64,000 bases of DNA from Ruminococcus sp. 210702-SL.1.03 (GTDB lineage Bacteria; Bacillota; Clostridia; Oscillospirales; Ruminococcaceae), in NCBI RefSeq assembly GCF_020559915.1, contig NZ_JAJCLZ010000004.1, positions 62,001 to 126,000 on the forward strand, in the 5' to 3' direction. Position 1 is the stretch's first letter. Every line of letters starts with the position of its first letter. Under the pieces are notes generated by a model. It made no database searches and was not told the DNA's origin. It worked only from the letters and a program-made list of their open reading frames with translations. A program made the position numbers and the translations under genes. Shown one piece after another: positions 51,201-57,495 of the stretch.

Positions 51201-51669
51201 ACAGTTCAAGACCAAAAACGGCGCTATTATGTGCTTTGCCGACGGCGAGGATAGGTCTGGCACGGCGGAATTTATAATCTTCCCCGCGCTTTACGAGGTC
51301 GCTCAGCCGCTTCTGAAAGACGGCGCGGTGCTTCACGTTTTCGGCAAAGTTTCGCTTAAAGACGACGAACCTGCGAAGCTTATAGCCGAGCTTGTGGAAA
51401 CGGGCGAACGTTTCGTTCAAAGCTGTATGGGCAAGGATATATGCGTAAAACTGCGCTCAGACGATAAAGCTGCTTTAGCGCGGGTAAAGTCAGCCGCCGA
51501 AAAGCACGCCGCGCCGGACGGCAGGTCGCTGATAATCTATTTAGCGGACAAGCATGCTTCGATACGTTTAAAGAGCGCGCCGACCGTAAAGATCAGCGGC
51601 GGACTTATAGAAGACCTGCGGCAGGCGGCTGGCGCTGAGAACGTGCGCTTTATGAAAAAGCGCGGCTGA
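48235..51669 (+). CDS. dnaE: DNA polymerase III alpha subunit, DnaE1 type
   Basis: 1144 residues. N-terminal PHP domain (HLHVHSEYSLLDGA, CAVTDHGNLF, IIGCEVYV), polymerase core with GCGRGSGAGSLVAY (about 355-368), catalytic PDFDIDF (393-399), a further catalytic Asp region in LKMDFLGVSNL, the finger and beta-binding parts, tandem HhH (AGTGITVKGCEALIKSGAFDS, in parts), and an OB domain near the end (AGILIRLTGKKQF). Replicative or lesion-associated polymerase; Firmicutes usually also have PolC. Coupled to whiA by ATGA. Beside it I see no pfkA, which often follows dnaE. Confidence 0.96.
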   Translation: MTDFVHLHVHSEYSLLDGACRVKELAAAAKALGQKACAVTDHGNLFAAVEFYNACKEVGIKPIIGCEVYVAENSRFNKDPHERTFHLILLCKNKTGYHNLAKLASLAYTEGFYRRPRIDLELLSKYSEGLICLSACLAGEVSRALSAGDFNSAKEVALRYRRIFGEDYFIEIMSHDFPEQMAVFNQLIRLSRETGIPLCATNDVHYIRREDSYAQKILMCINTGKTLDDNERLELPTDDFYLRSGDEMAELFRSCPQAIENAVKIADMCNVEFEFGVTKLPKITFSGVNDNVRFLRDMTFKGLQKRYGTPRKEHIDRAEYELSVITQMGYVDYFLIVWDFVHYAKTHDIPVGCGRGSGAGSLVAYCIGITDIDPLRYQLIFERFLNPERVSMPDFDIDFCTLKRQQVIDYVISRYGSDHVAQIITFGTLGAKQALRDCARVMGLPYKTGDVAAKAVIGGMSLRASLENSPEFRKLYNGDPQIHELIETAMRIENMPRNAGTHAAGVVITKDPVSEYVPLYARDGQISTQYTMTVLERLGLLKMDFLGVSNLTIIDMCVKQIQKRNPDFDISAIPLDDPAVYDMFSRGKTQGVFQFESAGMTSTVMRLRPERIEDLIAVISLYRPGPMDSIPTYIRNRHDPSKVTYKHPLLKDILEVTYGCIVYQEQVMQIFRTLAGYSYGRADIVRRAMAKKKHDVLENERRTFIYGDDECCGAAANGVPVNVANEIFDEMSSFASYAFNKSHAAAYATIAYQTAYLKCRYYKEYMASLMTVTLFEKPHKLYDYITDVRRSGLEILPIDINKSVGGFKAEPQGIRFALLAVKGLGEGVINALTAERDENGAFTTLQSFCTRAAGTGITVKGCEALIKSGAFDSFPNNRREMLMSVETILKQAQYSRRDNAEGQLDFFDMSSGGNEHQAIVERCDEFSRTQLLDMEYEVTGLYLSGHPLDSYLPFAEAEGCLPAQMFADTDRRLKNDSPAGILIRLTGKKQFKTKNGAIMCFADGEDRSGTAEFIIFPALYEVAQPLLKDGAVLHVFGKVSLKDDEPAKLIAELVETGERFVQSCMGKDICVKLRSDDKAALARVKSAAEKHAAPDGRSLIIYLADKHASIRLKSAPTVKISGGLIEDLRQAAGAENVRFMKKRG

Positions 51670-51683
51670 AAGGAGAGAAAGCT

Positions 51684-51854
51684 ATGGAACCAAAAGATTA
51701 TATAGTTGAAAAAATAGACGGCGATTACGCCCTGCTGCGCGACCTTAACAGCGGCATAGAGCTGAATATAGCCCGAGCGCTGATACCCGAAGAGAGCGAC
51801 GAGGGTGTAAAGCTGCACTGGGAAAATTTCGAGTACAGCGTTATCGAGAACTGA
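51684..51854 (+). CDS. Small DUF3006-like protein
   Basis: 56 residues, missed by length cut-offs. ATG 51684 with AAAGGAGAG 8 nt upstream, 14 nt after the dnaE stop. The sequence begins MEPKDYIVEKIDGDYALL, continues ELNIARALIPE and ends in an acidic segment with EGVKLHWENF. This fits the DUF3006 pattern (a short beta-barrel-like domain: 'IVDRIEGDxAVLE ... LPEGxKEGDVL'). Function unknown. Codon use matches the flanking genes, supporting a real gene. Confidence 0.7.
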   Translation: MEPKDYIVEKIDGDYALLRDLNSGIELNIARALIPEESDEGVKLHWENFEYSVIEN

Positions 51855-51880
51855 ATATGATGAAATTCTCGTGAAAAGTA

Positions 51881-51909
51881 TGGAAAAAATAACTTTCTTG
51901 TGGTATAAT
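51881..51909 (+). promoter_or_regulatory. Promoter of the M16 pair-lgt-folD group
   Basis: Perfect -10 TATAAT (51904-51909); the -35 at the 17-nt distance is poor (TGGAAA, 51881-51886). About 50 nt before the ATG at 51962. Confidence 0.45.
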
Positions 51910-51961
51910 AAATAGTGTTGCTTAATTGTATTCAAGTCAAAGAGAAACAGGAGAACAGAAT

Positions 51962-53254
51962 ATGGCATTATATACAAGTTATGAGCGCCCCTGCCGCGGA
52001 CTTGTGATAGCGCACAGCGAGGATGAAAAATTCAATACTGAGTCGATAGTTGTTCGCTTCATAGTACCGCTGGAGGAGAAAAGCTCGCAAAAGTATACGG
52101 CGCTGGTATCGCTTATGGCTGAAAGCTGCCGCGAATATCCCGATAAGGCTGATATGGCTAAAAAGCTCGCTTCGCTCTACGGCGCTTCGGTAAACTCTTT
52201 CGCATACCGCTTAGGCAATTCGCTCTGCTGCGGATTGGCGGTGAGCAGTATCGGCGACAGATACACGATAAACGGCGAGAATATCACCGAAGAGTGCGCA
52301 AAGCTGCTGCTTAGCTGCATTTTTGAGCCAGATATCACTAACGGCGAATTTCCGCGGGAATATTTCGAGCAGAAAAAACGCCAGCTTATCGATAAGATAA
52401 AAAGCTCTTTCAATAACAGGCACACCTACGCTGTCACAAAAGCGCGCGATATAGCCTTTGCGGGCGAGCCTGCGGCTGTTTCACCGCTCGGCAGCGAGGA
52501 AAACGCCAACGCGCTGACCTCCGCAGCGTTAGCCGAGAGCCACCGCGAACTGCTGGAAAATGCGTTTATCAGCATAAGCTTCTGCGGCGGCGGTACGAAT
52601 AAGGGCGCGCAAAAGCTGGTAAAAAACGCTTTCGTAAAGCTCGCTTCCGAGCGCAAGGCGGAAGTCGCCGATATTCACGACCTCAACGCCTATTCGCTGC
52701 TTAAAGCCGAGCCGCATCGCGCTGATGAAAAGATAGATCAGGCGCAGTCGAAGCTCGTAATGTTCTTCAAGACGGCGGGCAAAAATATCTACGCCGATAG
52801 GCTCGCCTGCGAACTTTACGGCGGCACGCCTTTCTCAAAACTCTTTATGAACGTCCGCGAAAAACTTTCGCTCTGCTACTACTGCCAGTCGGGAATAGTG
52901 GAGTGCAAGGCGGCAATGCTTGTGGACAGCGGTGTAGAGCCGGGCAATGAGGAAAAAGCTTACAACGAGATAATCGCTCAGCTCGAAGCCCTGCGCGGCG
53001 GAGATTTTACCGATGAAGAACTTGAAAATACCAAGAAATACCTCATAGGCGCTATCCGCTCGAATTACGATTCGGCTGAAAATCTAAATCTTTGGTACTT
53101 TTACCAGTTTGCTAGGGGCACGGCGTATTCGCCCGACGAAGCGGCGGCGCTGATAAAGGCGCTCAGCCGCGAGGACGTGCTGGAGTCGCTGAAAAACTTC
53201 AAGCTGGATACTGTATACACACTTACCCCCGAAGGAGGCGAAGCATATGCGTGA
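51962..53254 (+). CDS. M16-family peptidase homologue, YfmF-like
   Basis: 430 residues from ATG 51962 (AGGAG, 8-nt spacing). Two M16 half-domains (pitrilysin fold) with the typical LVSLMAESCREYPDKADMAKKLASLYGASV (in parts) where an active enzyme would have HxxEH; the zinc motif is missing. It therefore looks like the inactive partner of the next gene, with which it overlaps by 8 nt. The Bacillus YmfF/YmfH pair is linked to maturation of the modification on elongation factor P; whether that holds here is not known. Confidence 0.82.
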   Translation: MALYTSYERPCRGLVIAHSEDEKFNTESIVVRFIVPLEEKSSQKYTALVSLMAESCREYPDKADMAKKLASLYGASVNSFAYRLGNSLCCGLAVSSIGDRYTINGENITEECAKLLLSCIFEPDITNGEFPREYFEQKKRQLIDKIKSSFNNRHTYAVTKARDIAFAGEPAAVSPLGSEENANALTSAALAESHRELLENAFISISFCGGGTNKGAQKLVKNAFVKLASERKAEVADIHDLNAYSLLKAEPHRADEKIDQAQSKLVMFFKTAGKNIYADRLACELYGGTPFSKLFMNVREKLSLCYYCQSGIVECKAAMLVDSGVEPGNEEKAYNEIIAQLEALRGGDFTDEELENTKKYLIGAIRSNYDSAENLNLWYFYQFARGTAYSPDEAAALIKALSREDVLESLKNFKLDTVYTLTPEGGEAYA

Positions 53255-54524
53255 AACTACTATAGAAACGGCAGTGAACGAGCGCACGGGCGAAAGCTAC
53301 AAGATAGTCCATCATAAGTCGGGGCTTGACCTGCTTCTTGCGCCGATGGAGGGTTTTGTGCAGACTGCGGCTATGTTCGGCACAAATTACGGCTCGGTAA
53401 ATAACTGCTTCAAGACTTCTGAGGACGCCGATTTTCTTACAGTACCCGACGGCATCGCCCACTATCTGGAGCACAAGCTTTTTGAAAACGAGGACAGCGA
53501 TGTTTTCGAGCTTTACGCCGCTACCGGCGCTGACGGCAACGCTATGACGGGCTTTGAGGACACGATATACCTTTTCACCTGCACTGAAAATTACGCCGAG
53601 TCGCTGAAAATACTGCTCGACTTCGTGCAAGACCCCTACTTCACTCAGGAAAATGTTGACAAAGAGCAGGGCATAATCGGGCAGGAGATAAAAATGACTA
53701 TGGACTTGCCGAACAGAAAGTGCTTTTTCAATCTGCTCGGCGCGCTGTACGCCGCACACCCCGTGAAGAACGACATCGCGGGCACGGTAGAGTCGATAGC
53801 GCAGATCACGCCCGAGCTGCTTTACCGCTGTTATTACGCTTTTTACAACCTGCACAATATGGCGCTTGCGGTGGCGGGCAACCTCGACGTTGACGAAGTT
53901 ATAGCTATCTGTGACGAGCATTTAAAGCCTTGCGAGGATATAAACCTTGAGGTAAAATTCCCCGAAGAGCCGAGTCTGCCAGTAAAGCCGCTTGTCGAGG
54001 AACATTTCTCGGTTGGCGTGCCGATATTCTCGATAGGCTTCAAATGCGCGCCTTACGCTGATGACGTTATAGTCAAAAAAGAGGTTGAAGCGAACATTCT
54101 GCTCTCGATGCTGGCAGGCAAGATGTCGCCGCTGTACAAGCGCCTTACGGAAGAGGGCTTGGTAAACGGCGAGCTGGGCAGGGAAGTGTTCGACGGCAGG
54201 GGCTACTTTTCGCTAGTGCTCTCGGGTCAGTCTGAACAGCCCGAAAAGGTACGAGATGTCGTGCTAGAGCATATCGAAAAGGCTAAGTGCGAAGGGCTCG
54301 ACAGAGAGGCTTTCGACCTGCTGAAAAAGGCAGAGTACGGCTCGGCTGTGCGCGAGATGAATAATCCCGAAAGCTGCGCCGAAAATATGCTGGCTTTCTA
54401 TTTCTACGGTCTTGACGCTTTTGAGGCAGAGCGCAGGCTGGCTGAAATAACCTTTGAAGATGTAGAAGCTGCGCTCGATGAATTTTTTGCGGAAGAGCGC
54501 TGCGCTATCTCTATCATCAGATAA
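53247..54524 (+). CDS. M16-family zinc peptidase, YfmH-like
   Basis: 425 residues. The inverted zinc motif HYLEH (about 72-76) with a downstream Glu in NVDKEQGIIGQEIKM (about 140-155) makes this the catalytic member of the pair. FELYAATGADGNAMTGFEDTIYLFT (in parts) follows the zinc helix as in the family. The second half-domain carries the R/Y substrate-holding region (YKRLTEEGLVNGE). No signal peptide; cytoplasmic. Co-transcribed with the YfmF-like gene and lgt, a gene order common in Firmicutes. Confidence 0.86.
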   Translation: MRETTIETAVNERTGESYKIVHHKSGLDLLLAPMEGFVQTAAMFGTNYGSVNNCFKTSEDADFLTVPDGIAHYLEHKLFENEDSDVFELYAATGADGNAMTGFEDTIYLFTCTENYAESLKILLDFVQDPYFTQENVDKEQGIIGQEIKMTMDLPNRKCFFNLLGALYAAHPVKNDIAGTVESIAQITPELLYRCYYAFYNLHNMALAVAGNLDVDEVIAICDEHLKPCEDINLEVKFPEEPSLPVKPLVEEHFSVGVPIFSIGFKCAPYADDVIVKKEVEANILLSMLAGKMSPLYKRLTEEGLVNGELGREVFDGRGYFSLVLSGQSEQPEKVRDVVLEHIEKAKCEGLDREAFDLLKKAEYGSAVREMNNPESCAENMLAFYFYGLDAFEAERRLAEITFEDVEAALDEFFAEERCAISIIR

Positions 54525-54560
54525 ATGAGCGGTATTGCCGCGCGAAAGGACTAATTTAAA

Positions 54561-55922
54561 ATGACACTACAAACGCTTATGTATGCCGCCGCTAAGGTAA
54601 GCGACGAGATGCGTGAAACCATCAAGGCTAATCCCGATAAAGTATATTTCCCGAATTTCGGAAGTTCGGATAATATACTGAAAAGGGGCATTACTATCGA
54701 CAGAGTAATGTTTACTATACCCGGCACGAATTTTGAGATATACTGGTACGGCTTTCTGATAGCGGTGGGCATACTGCTCGCCATGCTTTACGGCTTCAAA
54801 AAAATGAAGCCTATGGGAATAGATCCCGACAGAGCCACCGACGCGATCATCGCGGGCTTTATCGGCGCGATACTCGGCGCTAGGGCTTACTATATCGCTT
54901 TTAATGACAGCATAACTTTCAAAGACTTTTTTAGTTACCGCGACGGCGGACTTGCTATCTACGGTGGCATAATCGGCGCTGTTTTGGTCGGCGGCATTGT
55001 TGCTAAACTGCGCGGATTGAAACTTACAGCCCTGCTCGATGTGGTAGCGCCCTGTTTCCTCATCGGGCAAGCCATAGGCAGATGGGGCAACTTTGTAAAT
55101 CAGGAGGCTTTCGGCGCTAATACCGACTTGCCTTGGGGCATGATAAGCTCGAAAACTATGTCCTACATCGCCGAGAATTTCGACGAGCTGGGCGGTCAGG
55201 TGTCTTCATACGCCCCTGTTCACCCCTGCTTCCTATACGAGTCGATATGGTGCGTTATCTGCTTCGTGATACTGCATATCTTCACTAAGCACAGAAAATT
55301 CGACGGCGAAGTTTTCCTTATGTATATAGGTCTGTACGGTCTTGGCAGATTTTTCATCGAGTCTACAAGAACTGACTCGCTCTATATCGCGAACATAAGG
55401 GTATCTCAGCTAGTGGCAGGTACTTGCGTTTTCACCGCGCTCGTGCTCATAATAATCTTCCGCAGCATGGCTTCGCGCTCTAATTACAAGCTTTTCTGCG
55501 ATACCGAGCTTTCAAAGCAGCAGTTAGCGGCGCTCGAGGGCTACGAAGAGAACGAGAAAGCTAAGAAAGAGCTGAAAAAGAAGATAGCCGAAGCTAAGAG
55601 AAGCGGCGAAAGCTTTGCCGAGCTTGAAAAAGAGTATGACGAAAAATTCGGCAAGACTGCTAAGGAAGCCGCTAAGAAAAAGGCTGACGAGATAGCCGCC
55701 GAAAAGAAAGATCTTAAAGCTAAGATAAAGGAAGCTGAAAAGGCGGGCAAAAAGGACGAAGCCGCTAAGCTCAAAAATGAATTTGCAAAGAAATTCGGCG
55801 GTATAGTTACCGAAGAGGAAGAGGCTGAGGACGAAAATTATACCTCTATCCTCGGCGACGATGACGAAGAAGCTGAAACCGAAGCGGCGGAAGCAAAGGC
55901 TGATGAAAAGCCCAAAGAATAA
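54561..55922 (+). CDS. lgt: Prolipoprotein diacylglyceryl transferase with long charged tail
   Basis: 453 residues against about 260-300 for the family. Residues 1-50 are a soluble N-terminal extension. The membrane core (about 50-300) has [30 protein letters not shown] and the signature [13 protein letters not shown] (in [14 protein letters not shown]), then [16 protein letters not shown]. It moves diacylglycerol from phosphatidylglycerol to the lipobox Cys, for example of the parvulin lipoprotein here. The last 150 residues are a Lys/Glu/Ala-rich coiled coil that contains a duplicated unit of about 32 residues and ends in an acidic stretch. AAAGGA lies about 13 nt upstream of the ATG. Confidence 0.92.
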   Translation: MTLQTLMYAAAKVSDEMRETIKANPDKVYFPNFGSSDNILKRGITIDRVMFTIPGTNFEIYWYGFLIAVGILLAMLYGFKKMKPMGIDPDRATDAIIAGFIGAILGARAYYIAFNDSITFKDFFSYRDGGLAIYGGIIGAVLVGGIVAKLRGLKLTALLDVVAPCFLIGQAIGRWGNFVNQEAFGANTDLPWGMISSKTMSYIAENFDELGGQVSSYAPVHPCFLYESIWCVICFVILHIFTKHRKFDGEVFLMYIGLYGLGRFFIESTRTDSLYIANIRVSQLVAGTCVFTALVLIIIFRSMASRSNYKLFCDTELSKQQLAALEGYEENEKAKKELKKKIAEAKRSGESFAELEKEYDEKFGKTAKEAAKKKADEIAAEKKDLKAKIKEAEKAGKKDEAAKLKNEFAKKFGGIVTEEEEAEDENYTSILGDDDEEAETEAAEAKADEKPKE

Positions 55923-55941
55923 GCGAAAGGAACGTATTAAG

Positions 55942-56793
55942 ATGGCAAATATAATAGACGGAAAAGCCGTATCGGCTCAGGTAAAGGAAAATATAAAGGC
56001 TGAGGCGGCTGAGCTGAAAGCTAAGGGCATTGAGATAGGTCTGGCGGTAGTTATCGTCGGCGACGACCCCGCCTCGCAGGTGTATGTAAGAAATAAGGAA
56101 AAGGCTTGTGAATACGTCGGCTTCAATTCATACAAGTACGCTCTGCCCGCTGAAACTACCGAGGAAGAGCTGCTCGCGCTGGTCGATAAGCTGAATAACG
56201 ACGATAACGTTGACGGCATACTTGTACAGCTGCCCCTGCCTAAGCACCTAGATGATAAGCTCATAATCAACAATATCCGCCCTGATAAGGACGTTGACGC
56301 TTTTCACCCCGTAAACGTCGGCAAGATAATGATTGGCGATTACAGCTTCCTGCCATGCACGCCCGCAGGCGTTATGGAGCTGATACACTCAACAGGCGTT
56401 GTGGTAAGCGGAAAGAAGTGCGTGGTAGTCGGCAGAAGCAATATCGTCGGCAAACCTATGGCAATGCTTCTCCTGCACGAGAGTGGCACGGTCACCATCT
56501 GCCACTCGAAAACGCAGGATCTTAAAGAGGTGTGCTCGCAGGCTGATATTCTCGTAGCCGCTGTCGGCAGACCTAAGATGATAACCGCCGATTACGTCAA
56601 AGAAGGCGCGGTAGTTATCGACGTTGGTATGGATAGGGACGAAAACGGAAAGCTTTGCGGCGATGTAGATTTCGAAGATTGCAAGGAAAAAGCCGGCTAC
56701 ATCACTCCCGTTCCCGGCGGCGTAGGCCCTATGACCATCGCTATGCTGATGAAAAATACTCTTACCGCGGGCAAACTGCATAAGGGCGTTTGA
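55942..56793 (+). CDS. folD: Bifunctional methylenetetrahydrofolate dehydrogenase/cyclohydrolase
   Basis: 283 residues from ATG 55942 (AAAGGAA, 10-nt spacing). Catalytic [13 protein letters not shown] (about 50-62, Tyr and Lys), [10 protein letters not shown], the [11 protein letters not shown] motif, [17 protein letters not shown] (Rossmann), and near the end [15 protein letters not shown]. Interconverts methylene-, methenyl- and formyl-THF. It is 19 nt after lgt and closes the transcript with the terminator at 56800. Confidence 0.96.
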   Translation: MANIIDGKAVSAQVKENIKAEAAELKAKGIEIGLAVVIVGDDPASQVYVRNKEKACEYVGFNSYKYALPAETTEEELLALVDKLNNDDNVDGILVQLPLPKHLDDKLIINNIRPDKDVDAFHPVNVGKIMIGDYSFLPCTPAGVMELIHSTGVVVSGKKCVVVGRSNIVGKPMAMLLLHESGTVTICHSKTQDLKEVCSQADILVAAVGRPKMITADYVKEGAVVIDVGMDRDENGKLCGDVDFEDCKEKAGYITPVPGGVGPMTIAMLMKNTLTAGKLHKGV

Positions 56794-56795
56794 GA

Positions 56796-56852
56796 AAAAA
56801 CACGGGAAGATATGTAAATTTTTTATGAACGCCCTTTACATATCGTGTTTTT
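56796..56852 (+). terminator. folD terminator
   Basis: GATATGTAAA (56809-56818) pairs with TTTACATATC (56835-56844); outer pairs ACACG/CGTGT extend the stem across a small bulge; TTTTT follows (56848-56852). The 3' arm doubles as the -35 region of the rpsO promoter. Confidence 0.8.
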
Positions 56853-56863
56853 CAGTGTATAAT
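56835..56863 (+). promoter_or_regulatory. rpsO promoter, nested in the folD terminator
   Basis: TTTACA (56835-56840), 17-nt spacer, TATAAT (56858-56863). The -35 box lies in the 3' arm of the folD terminator stem. Start near 56870, giving a leader of about 120 nt. Confidence 0.75.
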
Positions 56864-56869
56864 TAAATA

Positions 56870-56991
56870 GTTATATGCGCCTTTGCGCGCGAAACATATC
56901 CGTAAGGCAGATTATGGGCTGCGCTCCGACGGAGAATGTTACCTGCCATAGCCTTCCTTACAGGAAATATTTTTGAAAGAGGTACAGAAAA
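56870..56991 (+). promoter_or_regulatory. Structured rpsO leader (candidate S15 autoregulation site)
   Basis: Several complementary segments are nested: GTAAGG (56902-56907) with CCTTAC (56956-56961), GGCAG (56906-56910) with CTGCC (56943-56947), TATGG (56913-56917) with CCATA (56946-56950), and a tight CTCC-GAC-GGAG hairpin (56924-56934). They cannot all form at once, which suggests a junction or alternative folds. S15 is known to control its own mRNA through such leaders in several phyla; here it is inferred. Confidence 0.5.
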
Positions 56992-57258
56992 ATGTTAAGA
57001 AAAGACGAAAAGACTGCTGTTATCGAAGCTAACAGAACTCACGAGACCGATACTGGTTCGCCCGAGGTACAGATCGCTATTCTCACTAAGAGAATCAACG
57101 ACCTTACCGAGCACCTCAAGGTACACAAGAAGGATCATCACTCCAGAAGAGGCCTTCTTAAGATGGTAGGTAAGAGAAGAAACCTCCTCAACTACCTCAA
57201 GTCCAAGGACATCGAAAGATACAGAGCTACTATCGAAAAACTTGGCATTCGTAAGTAA
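56992..57258 (+). CDS. rpsO: 30S ribosomal protein S15
   Basis: 88 residues, exact family length. Core motifs [22 protein letters not shown] (in parts), [24 protein letters not shown] (in parts) and [13 protein letters not shown] at the end. Binds the 16S rRNA central domain early in 30S assembly. AAAGAGG precedes the ATG. Nine of its ten Arg codons are AGA, marking very high expression. Followed by its own terminator and then pnp. Confidence 0.98.
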   Translation: MLRKDEKTAVIEANRTHETDTGSPEVQIAILTKRINDLTEHLKVHKKDHHSRRGLLKMVGKRRNLLNYLKSKDIERYRATIEKLGIRK

Positions 57259-57268
57259 GATCTTAATT

Positions 57269-57316
57269 ACACGTGGGCAGAGCGGAGAATATCCGCTGCT
57301 GCCTTTGCGTGTTTTT
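57269..57316 (+). terminator. rpsO terminator
   Basis: Long hairpin: ACACG/CGTGT outer stem, GGGCAG/CTGCC middle, AGCGGA/TCCGCT inner stem with a 5-nt loop, then TTTTT at 57312. It may be partial, allowing readthrough into pnp. Confidence 0.8.
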
Positions 57317-57385
57317 ATACGATCATACACTCGATCGACCGACCGCTAAAAACGAGCATATGCGCCAAGCGACGGTGACCGAAAC

Positions 57386-57439
57386 TTAGCATTAAACAGA
57401 GTTTGAGAGGTTAGCTTTTCAGACCGTGTTTATTGCTAA
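57386..57439 (+). promoter_or_regulatory. Long inverted repeat in the pnp leader
   Basis: TTAGCATTAAACA (57386-57398) pairs with TGTTTATTGCTAA (57427-57439), 13 positions with one mismatch, enclosing 28 nt. It is 57 nt before the pnp start. In E. coli a pnp leader duplex is cut by RNase III and PNPase for autocontrol; this could be an analogue. No U-run follows it. Confidence 0.5.
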
Positions 57440-57495
57440 TGGTTCAGAGGTTCACCGTTTCTTGAAAATAATTGTGAAAGGAAATGGTACTCAAA

